6,227 nucleotides of DNA from Bacillota bacterium (GTDB lineage: Bacteria > Bacillota > Clostridia > Peptostreptococcales > Anaerovoracaceae): NCBI GenBank assembly GCA_029266295.1, contig JAQSXD010000229.1:1-6227 (forward strand), in the 5' to 3' direction. This document shows, piece by piece, positions 1-5,890 of the stretch. The translations under genes and the position numbers were made by a program. Position 1 is the first letter of the stretch, and each line of letters begins with the position of its first letter. The notes beneath the pieces were generated by a model. The model ran no database searches, was not told the DNA's origin, and saw only the letters and a program-made list of their open reading frames with translations.

Positions 1-1
1 T

Positions 2-1483
2 ATTATAGACAATGATTTGCTCTCCATCCAAGAATCTCGAATTCTTGCGGAAAATGCCCGTGAAGCACAGAAAAAACTGGCGACCTTTTCACAGGAAAAG
101 CTGGATCAGATTGTTGGAAATATGGCGCGGGAAATCAGCCAATATGCCAATGAACTTGCACAACTGTCCAGTGATGAAACGGATTATGGTATCTGGCAAG
201 ACAAGTACATAAAAAATCGATTTGTCTGTGAGTATTTACCTGCTGCCCTGCAGGGGATGCGCTGTGTTGGCATTATCAGGGAAGACGAAAAGAATAAAAC
301 CATGGATGTAGGTGTTCCGGTGGGAGTGATTGCGGCGTTATGCCCGGCAACAAGCCCGGTATCCACCACCATCTATAAAGCACTCATTGCTGTGAAGTCC
401 GGTAATGCGATGATCTTTTCGCCTCACCCAAGAGCAAAGAATGTCATGAGCAGAACCCTTGATATTCTCATCAGCGCAGCAGAGGAAAGCGGACTGCCGG
501 AAGGCGCGCTTGCGTACCTTCATACAGTTACCCAGAGCGGTACTGCCGAGCTGATGAATCATCCGGCGACATCGCTGATTATCAACACAGGCGTTCCGGG
601 AATGCTCAAGGCGGCACATCAATCAGGGAAACCGGTAATTTTCGGCGGAGCCGGCAATGGGCCGGCGTTCATCGAGCGTACTGCGGATATTAAGCAGGCT
701 GTCAGAGACATCATCATCAGCAAAACCTTCGACAACGGAATCGTGTCGGCAGCGGAACAGTCCATCGTGGTGGACAGCTGTATTCACCAGGAAGTTAAAA
801 AAGAACTGGAACAAAACGGTGCGTATTTCATGACAGACGAAGAGGCCAATAAACTTGGTGCGCTGCTCTTCCGACCTGACGGAAGTCTGGATTCGGAACT
901 GGTGGGGAAAAACGCCCGGGAGCTGGCGAAAAAGGCTGGATTCTATGTTTCGAGCAACGTGGTTCTTCTTTTATCGGAGCAGAAGTATGTGTTCGATAAG
1001 AATCCATACTCGAAAGAAAAGCTCTGCCCGGTTCTGGCCTATTACATCGAAGATGATTGGATGCATGCATGCGAAAAATGTATTGAACTTTTGCTGAGCG
1101 AAAGGAACGGACATACGCTGGTGATCCATTCCAAGGACGAGGATGTGATCCGTCAATTTGCCCTGAAAAAGCCAGTGGGGAGAGTTCTTGTAAACACTCC
1201 TGCAACCTTCGGAAGCATGGGTGTGACGACGAATCTATTCCCAGCAATGACACTGGGAAGCGGATCGGCTGGTGAAGGGATTACGACAGATAATGTCTCT
1301 CCTATGAATCTGATCTATGTGCGAAAAGTCGGGTACGGTGTGAGAAAGCCTGAAGCCATCGGATTGTCGGAAGAACGGGTTTCCTCCGCTGATCGGTCGG
1401 TACAGCAGCCTGGGATCAATCAAGAAAATATGAAAATGCTGCAGCGGATTTTAGAGGGAGTTATCAGTGAATTAAAGAGATAA
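2..1483 (+). CDS. CoA-acylating aldehyde dehydrogenase homologue of the cut microcompartment, 5' partial, catalytic Cys replaced by Ser
   Basis: The protein belongs to the EutE/PduP/CutF family, which turns acetaldehyde, NAD+ and CoA into acetyl-CoA inside microcompartments. The frame is open to the left edge (IIDNDLLSIQESRIL...). A TTG at 17 could serve as a start, but the upstream codons also look like family N-terminus, so the true start is probably just outside. Numbering from the TTG (488 aa): the cofactor-domain segment VPVGVIAALCP is near 100-110, SPHPRAK at 135-141, GGAGNGPAFIE at 210-220, the active-site strand KTFDNGIVSAAEQ at 236-248, and NTPATFG followed by TTDNVSPMNL in the C-terminal half. 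Family members have Cys in FDNGxxCAxEQ; here it is Ser244 (TCG, 746-748), so acylating activity is doubtful. After a polar linker, residues 468-488 form a predicted amphipathic helix like the C-terminal encapsulation peptides of this family. The gene precedes cutC by 267 bp. In cut loci such genes are called cutB or cutF, and I cannot choose between them. Confidence 0.9.
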   Translation: MIDNDLLSIQESRILAENAREAQKKLATFSQEKLDQIVGNMAREISQYANELAQLSSDETDYGIWQDKYIKNRFVCEYLPAALQGMRCVGIIREDEKNKTMDVGVPVGVIAALCPATSPVSTTIYKALIAVKSGNAMIFSPHPRAKNVMSRTLDILISAAEESGLPEGALAYLHTVTQSGTAELMNHPATSLIINTGVPGMLKAAHQSGKPVIFGGAGNGPAFIERTADIKQAVRDIIISKTFDNGIVSAAEQSIVVDSCIHQEVKKELEQNGAYFMTDEEANKLGALLFRPDGSLDSELVGKNARELAKKAGFYVSSNVVLLLSEQKYVFDKNPYSKEKLCPVLAYYIEDDWMHACEKCIELLLSERNGHTLVIHSKDEDVIRQFALKKPVGRVLVNTPATFGSMGVTTNLFPAMTLGSGSAGEGITTDNVSPMNLIYVRKVGYGVRKPEAIGLSEERVSSADRSVQQPGINQENMKMLQRILEGVISELKR

Positions 1484-1519
1484 TTCCAAAGCAGTGGCAT
1501 GTAAAACATAGATAGAGCT

Positions 1520-1688
1520 GGAACCGCTGATTTATTCCAGGTAAACATCTGATCGGTTAATTCTTCGCTTGGCAGCGTCAAAAAGCCTCGCAATAGCGCC
1601 GCTATTGCTGCGTTTTTTTCCTTGCCAATCGAAAAATTTCCTCGACCATCTGTGCACCTTTCATTAAATCAGTGATTCCTACGGTTCC
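1520..1688. repeat. Long imperfect inverted repeat filling the ALDH-cutC gap
   Basis: The left arm starts with GGAACC (1520-1525) and CTGATTTA (1527-1534). It is mirrored by TAAATCAG (1665-1672) and GGTTCC (1683-1688) on the right. Inside, shorter matched blocks continue to the centre, including TTGGC (1570-1574) against GCCAA (1624-1628) and an A-run against a T-run. The centre is a perfect 9-bp palindrome, GCAATAGCG-C-CGCTATTGC (1590-1608). Arm-to-arm identity is roughly 60-65% by eye over about 73 bases, with a short insertion near the right end. RNA from either strand would fold into one long, bulged hairpin. The shape resembles dispersed palindromic elements of bacterial genomes, but only one copy is visible here, so mobility is inference. 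No convincing gene lies in this gap. Confidence 0.75.
1590..1619 (+). terminator. Possible intrinsic terminator or attenuator at the core of the inverted repeat
   Basis: The 9-bp perfect stem at 1590-1598/1600-1608 is followed, after TGCG, by seven T residues (1613-1619). This resembles a rho-independent terminator for transcription coming from the aldehyde dehydrogenase gene. Two weaknesses are the one-base formal loop, so the top pairs would open, and the four-base gap before the T run. On the other strand an A-run at 1580-1584 gives a T5 tract, so it could act in both directions. If it works, cutC would need its own promoter or partial read-through. I could not identify a convincing -35/-10 pair between 1620 and 1735. 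Confidence 0.45.
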
Positions 1689-1707
1689 CTGAGAGGAGCC
1701 TGAAGGA

Positions 1708-1725
1708 TCAGATACAAGGATCTGA
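1708..1725 (+). promoter_or_regulatory. Small dyad and 13-base tandem repeat just upstream of the cutC ribosome binding site
   Basis: TCAGAT (1708-1713) and ATCTGA (1720-1725) form a perfect 6-bp inverted repeat around a 6-base loop. The same segment carries AAGGATC twice (1703-1709 and 1716-1722), 13 bases apart. Placement about 10 bases before the ribosome binding site would suit an operator or a translational control hairpin. It is short enough to be chance, and no regulator is known from this window. Confidence 0.25.
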
Positions 1726-1735
1726 AATTTATTAG

Positions 1736-1753
1736 AAAGAAGGTAGAATTTTG
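1736..1753 (+). promoter_or_regulatory. Ribosome binding site and TTG start of cutC
   Basis: A purine-rich AAAGAAGG (1736-1743) lies 7 bases before a TTG at 1751. Starting there gives MDIREFSNKLAEVTQNMSAE, which resembles the N-terminus of known CutC proteins. It also gives a constant +5 offset to the catalytic residue numbers I recall for the Desulfovibrio alaskensis enzyme. The first in-frame ATG (codon 18) would remove this conserved helix and has no comparable ribosome binding site. The start is therefore the weaker TTG codon. Confidence 0.8.
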
Positions 1754-4306
1754 GATATTCGTGAATTTTCAAACAAGTTGGCAGAAGTAACCCAAAATAT
1801 GTCTGCTGAAGAACGTGCGTCTTTAATGAAGATGTTTGAGAGCGTTTCCAAAGAAATCACTAAGGAAGAACCAATCACCGCATCTGCCAGATATACTGCA
1901 GGCATCGCGGAAGGAGAAACAGGAGTACCAAATGGAATTACTCCCCGTCTTGAAAAGCTGAAGGTAAACTACCTGAAGCATGTTCCTTCCATTACTACAT
2001 ACCGTGCAAAAGCGATCACTAAGATTGCAAAAGAAAACCCCGGCATGCCGAAGATTTTGCTTAGAGCAAAGTGCTTCCGCTATTGCTGCGAAACCGCACC
2101 GCTTGTCATTCAGGATGATGAGCTCATCGTGGGAGCACCCAACGGAGCACCAAGAGCCGGAGCGTTCTCTCCTGATATCGCGTGGAGATGGATGGTGGAT
2201 GAAATCGACTCCATCGGAAATCGTGCACAGGACCCGTTCTATATCTCTGAAGAAGACAAGAAGATTATGAAGGAAGAGCTTTTCCCATTCTGGCAGGGAA
2301 AATCCGTAGATGAGTACTGTGAAGACCAGTACCGTGAAGCGGGTGTTTGGGAAATGTCAGGCGAATCCTTTGTTTCTGACTGCTCCTACCATGCGGTAAA
2401 CGGCGGCGGAGACTCCAATCCAGGTTACGATGTAATCCTGATGAACAAGGGCATGCTTGACATTCAGCAGGAAGCCAAGGATCATCTTGAAAAGCTGGAT
2501 TATCAAAATCCTGATGATATTGAAAAAATTTATTTCTATAAATCCATCATCGACACAACAGAAGGCGTAATGATCTATGCGAAGCGTCTCTCGGACTATG
2601 CTGCAGAGCTGGCTGCCAAGGAAACCAATCCGAAGCGTAAAGCGGAACTGCAGAAAATTTCCGAAGTCAACGCATGGGTGCCGGCTCACAAGCCAAGAAA
2701 CTTCTGGGAAGCAATTCAGTCCGTATGGACCATCGAATCCCTTCTGGTTGTGGAAGAAAATCAGACAGGTATGTCCATCGGCCGTGTTGACCAGTACATG
2801 TATCCTTATTACAAGGCAGACATCGAAGAAGGCCGCATGAACGACTTTGAAGCCTTTGAGCTTGCAGGCTGCATGCTGATCAAGATGTCTGAGATGATGT
2901 GGATCACCAGCGAAGGCGGTTCCAAATTCTTCGCAGGATATCAGCCCTTTGTCAACATGTGCGTAGGCGGTGTAACTCGTGAAGGCCGTGACGCAACCAA
3001 TGATCTGACGTATCTGCTGATGGATGCAGTTCGCCTCGTAAAGATTTATCAGCCTTCACTGGCCTGCCGTATCCACAACAAGTCACCTCAGAAATATATG
3101 AAGAAGATCGTCGACGTAATCCGTTCCGGAATGGGCTTCCCGGCCTGCCACTTCGACGACGCTCACATCAAGATGATGCTTGCTAAGGGCGTTTCCATCG
3201 AAGATGCGAGAGATTATTGCCTCATGGGCTGCGTAGAACCACAGAAGGCAGGACGTCTGTATCAGTGGACATCCACCGCTTATACCCAGTGGCCGATTTG
3301 TATTGAGCTGACCCTGAACCATGGTGTTCCGCTCTGGTATGGCAAACAGGTTACACCTGATCAGGGAGATCTGAGCCAGTACAAGACCTTTGAAGAATTT
3401 GATGCTGCAGTTAAAGAGCAGATCAAATGGGTTACAAAGTGGACCAGCGTTGCTACGGTTATTTCACAGCGTATTCACAGAGAGCTGGCACCGAAGCCAC
3501 TCATGTCAATCATGTATGAAGGCTGTATGGAAAAGGCTCTTGACGTATCCGCCGGAGGTGCAATGTACAACTTCGGACCTGGAGTCGTATGGTCAGGACT
3601 TGCAACCTATACCGATACCATGGCTGCCATCAAGAAGTTGGTATTTGATGACAAAAAATATACCCTTGAGCAGCTCAACGAAGCACTGAAAGCAGACTTC
3701 GTAGGCTACGAGCAGATCCTGCAGGATTGTCTCAATGCTCCGAAATACGGAAATGACGATGACTACGCTGATCTGATCGCTGCGGACATTACGCACTTTA
3801 CAGAAACGGATCACAGAAAGTACAAGACTCTGTATTCTGTACTGAGCCATGGTACGCTCTCCATTTCCAACAATACACCGTTCGGTCAGTTGACCGGGGC
3901 TTCCGCTAACGGAAGAAGGGCTTGGACACCGCTATCCGACGGTATCAGCCCAACCCAGGGTGCAGACTACAAAGGACCTACCGCCATCATCAAATCCATC
4001 TCAAAGATGGCCGTAGACAGCATGAACATCGGTATGGTACACAACTTCAAAATCATGTCCGGTCTGCTGGACACGCAGGAAGGCGAAGATGGTATCATCA
4101 CACTGCTCCGTACCGCATCTGTATTCGGAAACGGAGAAATGCAGTTCAACTATCTGAGCAACGACACTTTGGTTGAAGCGCAGAAGCACCCTGAAAACTA
4201 CAGAGATCTGATCGTTCGTGTTGCCGGATACAGCGCATTCTTCGTAGAACTGTGCAAGGACGTGCAGGACGAGATCATCAGCAGAACTATGCTGACGCAG
4301 ATCTAA
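1751..4306 (+). CDS. cutC: Choline trimethylamine-lyase CutC (glycyl radical enzyme)
   Basis: CutC cleaves choline to trimethylamine and acetaldehyde by a glycyl-radical mechanism inside a microcompartment. At 851 aa it matches the short CutC type. The PFL-like ten-stranded barrel domain fills most of the chain. Choline-specific residues known from the Desulfovibrio alaskensis enzyme all recur at a constant +5 offset: Tyr213 and Asp221 in SYHAVNGGGDSNPG, Phe400 in GYQPF, Cys494 and Glu496 in MGCVEPQ, and Thr507 and Tyr511 in WTSTAY. The C-terminal radical loop RVAGYSAFF carries Gly826. Asp221, which holds the trimethylammonium group, and Glu496 separate it from other glycyl radical enzymes such as the glycerol, propanediol and isethionate enzymes. 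The N-terminal roughly 36 residues look helical and amphipathic and may help encapsulation. cutD, its activase, follows after 176 bp. All key residues are present, so the enzyme should be active. Confidence 0.97.
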   Translation: MDIREFSNKLAEVTQNMSAEERASLMKMFESVSKEITKEEPITASARYTAGIAEGETGVPNGITPRLEKLKVNYLKHVPSITTYRAKAITKIAKENPGMPKILLRAKCFRYCCETAPLVIQDDELIVGAPNGAPRAGAFSPDIAWRWMVDEIDSIGNRAQDPFYISEEDKKIMKEELFPFWQGKSVDEYCEDQYREAGVWEMSGESFVSDCSYHAVNGGGDSNPGYDVILMNKGMLDIQQEAKDHLEKLDYQNPDDIEKIYFYKSIIDTTEGVMIYAKRLSDYAAELAAKETNPKRKAELQKISEVNAWVPAHKPRNFWEAIQSVWTIESLLVVEENQTGMSIGRVDQYMYPYYKADIEEGRMNDFEAFELAGCMLIKMSEMMWITSEGGSKFFAGYQPFVNMCVGGVTREGRDATNDLTYLLMDAVRLVKIYQPSLACRIHNKSPQKYMKKIVDVIRSGMGFPACHFDDAHIKMMLAKGVSIEDARDYCLMGCVEPQKAGRLYQWTSTAYTQWPICIELTLNHGVPLWYGKQVTPDQGDLSQYKTFEEFDAAVKEQIKWVTKWTSVATVISQRIHRELAPKPLMSIMYEGCMEKALDVSAGGAMYNFGPGVVWSGLATYTDTMAAIKKLVFDDKKYTLEQLNEALKADFVGYEQILQDCLNAPKYGNDDDYADLIAADITHFTETDHRKYKTLYSVLSHGTLSISNNTPFGQLTGASANGRRAWTPLSDGISPTQGADYKGPTAIIKSISKMAVDSMNIGMVHNFKIMSGLLDTQEGEDGIITLLRTASVFGNGEMQFNYLSNDTLVEAQKHPENYRDLIVRVAGYSAFFVELCKDVQDEIISRTMLTQI

Positions 4307-4383
4307 AGAATCCGTCAAGGCATCAGCCTTAGATGAAAGGAACAACCATAAGTATTCATGCAATATCAATAACCCTTCATAAG

Positions 4384-4437
4384 TTCTGGTCCGGCGTGAG
4401 GCTGCCTCCCGCCGGGCACGGAGCTTAAACCAGAGAA
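4384..4437 (+). promoter_or_regulatory. GC-rich stem-loop enclosed by a second helix in the cutC-cutD spacer
   Basis: CCGGCG-T-GAGGC (4391-4402) pairs with GCCTC-C-CGCCGG (4404-4415), a stem of 11 pairs with one T/C mismatch and a tiny loop. Immediately outside, CTGGT (4386-4390) pairs with ACCAG (4429-4433), and further partial pairing of flanking bases extends this outer helix. An asymmetric 13-base segment (4416-4428) bulges on the 3' side. No T run follows, so it is not a standard intrinsic terminator. It could protect the cutC transcript end, mark an mRNA processing site, or tune cutD expression below that of cutC. I cannot match it to a known riboswitch. Confidence 0.55.
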
Positions 4438-4447
4438 TTGTAGTAAT

Positions 4448-4473
4448 AGAGCACCGGCTCTTGTGACAGGAGA
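4448..4473 (+). promoter_or_regulatory. Small hairpin and ribosome binding site ahead of cutD
   Basis: AGAGC-ACCG-GCTCT (4448-4461) is a perfect 5-bp stem with a four-base loop. It sits a few bases before ACAGGAGA (4466-4473), a good ribosome binding site, which is followed by the ATG at 4483 (about 10 bases after AGGAG). The hairpin leaves the site exposed. Whether it matters is unknown. Confidence 0.5.
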
Positions 4474-4482
4474 TTTTACAGT

Positions 4483-5433
4483 ATGGGCAATACAGGAACA
4501 ATTGAAAGAAAAGCATTGGTAACCAATGTTCAGAAATATAACATGCATGACGGCCCAGGTGTGAGGACGCTGGTATTTTTCAAAGGCTGTCCCCTGAGAT
4601 GCAAGTGGTGTTCAAATCCTGAAAATCTGGAACGAAAATTCCAAGTAATGTACAGCCGGAATGCCTGCGTAGACTGTGGAGCCTGTGTGCCGGTCTGTCC
4701 CGTAGGAATCCACAGCATGACTTCTTCCGGAGTCCATGAAGTGGATCGAAGCATCGAATGCATCGGTTGTCATGCCTGCGAAGCAGCATGTCCGCAAAAT
4801 GCGCTGTCCATCGCCGGAAAGAAAATGACCATCTCCGAGATCCTGGCGATCATCGAAGAAGATAGAATGTTCTATGATATGTCCGGGGGCGGCGTTACCA
4901 TAGGAGGCGGAGATCCCATCATGCATCCGGAACCGGTAACAAACCTGCTCATGGCATGTAAAAAAGAGGGATTCAACACAGCAATGGAAACCTCCGGCTA
5001 TTCGAAGCTCGAAACAGTGCTGCAGGTTGCCGAATTTACCGATTTGTTTCTCTTCGATATTAAGCAGATTGATTCGGCAAAGCACTATGAACTGACCGGA
5101 GTGCACAATGAGCAGATCTTGAAGAACATCACAGAACTTTTCAACAGAAGGTACAATGTAAAAATCAGGATGCCTTTATTGAAAGGGCTCAATGACAGTG
5201 AAAAGGATATTCAGGGAGTCGTTGAATTTTTGAAACCCTTTAAAGAATATAAGAACTTTAAAGGCGTTGACCTGTTGCCTTATCACAAATTCGGAGTGAA
5301 TAAATACTGCCAGCTGGGAATGGAATACCCGCTAGAAGGAATGGAAGATCCCTATTTGACCGCTGAAGACCTGGCACGAATTGAAAAACAGTTTCAGGAT
5401 GAAGGAATCCAAGTACAGGCACTCAGCCACTAA
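4483..5433 (+). CDS. cutD: Choline TMA-lyase activating enzyme CutD (radical SAM)
   Basis: CutD is the glycyl-radical-enzyme activase that removes a hydrogen atom from the glycine of CutC (Gly826 here) using a 5'-deoxyadenosyl radical. The 316-aa length is typical of activases with a ferredoxin insert. The radical-SAM cluster motif CX3CX2C is at Cys36, Cys40 and Cys43 (GCPLRCKWCSNPE). The preceding MHDGPGVRTLVF (21-32) is the usual activase N-terminal signature. Two further [4Fe-4S] ferredoxin motifs follow: Cys62/65/68/72 and Cys93/96/99/103. The SAM-binding stretch reads GGGDP at 141-145, where many activases have GGE. Further on come METSGY, DIKQID and LLPYHKFG, all typical of the family. 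Its place directly after cutC identifies the partner. It is most likely on the same transcript, although the 176-bp spacer has structure that may alter relative expression. Confidence 0.95.
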   Translation: MGNTGTIERKALVTNVQKYNMHDGPGVRTLVFFKGCPLRCKWCSNPENLERKFQVMYSRNACVDCGACVPVCPVGIHSMTSSGVHEVDRSIECIGCHACEAACPQNALSIAGKKMTISEILAIIEEDRMFYDMSGGGVTIGGGDPIMHPEPVTNLLMACKKEGFNTAMETSGYSKLETVLQVAEFTDLFLFDIKQIDSAKHYELTGVHNEQILKNITELFNRRYNVKIRMPLLKGLNDSEKDIQGVVEFLKPFKEYKNFKGVDLLPYHKFGVNKYCQLGMEYPLEGMEDPYLTAEDLARIEKQFQDEGIQVQALSH

Positions 5434-5523
5434 TATAGAAGATAACTAGAAATAGATGAATATATAGATACGAAATTAGGCATAAATCACGTTGCCCAAA
5501 TCGTAACAAAGCATTTGAAAGAG

Positions 5524-5539
5524 AAAGGACAGTCACATG
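5524..5539 (+). promoter_or_regulatory. Ribosome binding site and ATG of the EutS-like gene
   Basis: AAAGGA (5524-5529) lies 7 bases before the ATG at 5537 and supports this start. The rest of the 103-bp spacer after cutD is AT-rich. I saw no terminator and no convincing promoter in it, so read-through from cutD is the simplest reading. Confidence 0.7.
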
Positions 5540-5890
5540 AGCGCTTTCGGTGAAAAAGGAATAGAACGCATCATTCAAGAGTCGGTTCCGGGAAAACAGG
5601 TAACACTGGCCCATGTCATCGCCTCGCCCATGCCTGACCTCTACGAGCGACTCGGCATAGACGAGAAAGGTGCCATCGGCATTCTAACCCTGTCACCTTA
5701 CGAAACCTCCATTATTGCGGCAGATATTGCAACAAAGACGGCAGATGTTGAAATCGTATTTCTGGATCGGTTCACGGGATCGGTTGTAATAACAGGTGAT
5801 GTTCAGAGCGTAAAGACCGCACTGAATGCAGTCAATGACACGTTAAAAAACATGCTGGGATTTGAAACGGCCACGGTTACACTCACATGA
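5537..5890 (+). CDS. eutS: Circularly permuted BMC-domain shell protein, EutS/PduU/CutR family
   Basis: This 117-aa protein is a minor hexameric shell component of the microcompartment. It carries the segment RIIQESVPGKQVTLAHVIASP (about residues 11-31), nearly the same as the start of EutS from ethanolamine loci. GAIGILTLSPYETSIIAADIATKTADVEIVFLDRFTGSVVITGDV follows in the middle, the permuted BMC fold shared by EutS, PduU and the choline-locus protein CutR. Length is a few residues over the usual 110-116, from a short N-terminal addition (MSAFGEKG). Members of this family form a small beta-barrel on one face of the hexamer. In a choline locus it would be called cutR by function; the eutS symbol is given for the family. 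It overlaps the next gene by ATGA, as EutS/EutP-type pairs often lie together. Confidence 0.93.
   Translation: MSAFGEKGIERIIQESVPGKQVTLAHVIASPMPDLYERLGIDEKGAIGILTLSPYETSIIAADIATKTADVEIVFLDRFTGSVVITGDVQSVKTALNAVNDTLKNMLGFETATVTLT

Noticed and set aside
12..212. A 66-codon + strand open frame starting at the ATG at 12
   Set aside because: It is out of frame with the aldehyde dehydrogenase, whose family motifs are clear in the frame that runs through 17 and on to the left edge.
828..1253. A 141-codon open frame on the minus strand inside the aldehyde dehydrogenase gene
   Set aside because: It is antisense to a well-conserved gene, its composition is unlike a folded protein (many Arg, Ser and Pro), and it matches no family I know.
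1602..1664. A 20-residue peptide on the minus strand in the right arm of the inverted repeat (starts MKGAQMVEEIF)
   Set aside because: It ends inside the palindrome core, and I saw no clear ribosome binding site. The arm's sequence is explained by the inverted repeat, so it is more likely chance than a leader peptide.
1751..4306. Other glycyl radical enzyme identities (glycerol or propanediol dehydratase, isethionate lyase, pyruvate formate-lyase)
   Set aside because: The full set of choline-binding residues (Tyr213, Asp221, Phe400, Glu496, Thr507, Tyr511) at a constant offset from the characterised CutC leaves little doubt.
4001..4516. A 171-codon open frame on the minus strand across the cutC end and the cutC-cutD spacer
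   Set aside because: It lies mostly antisense to conserved cutC codons, shows no recognisable domain and has no supporting ribosome binding site that I could see. It is treated as a shadow of cutC.
5461..5466. TATATA in the cutD-shell gene spacer as a possible -10 box
   Set aside because: No acceptable -35 element lies at the right distance and the whole spacer is AT-rich, so a promoter cannot be supported.
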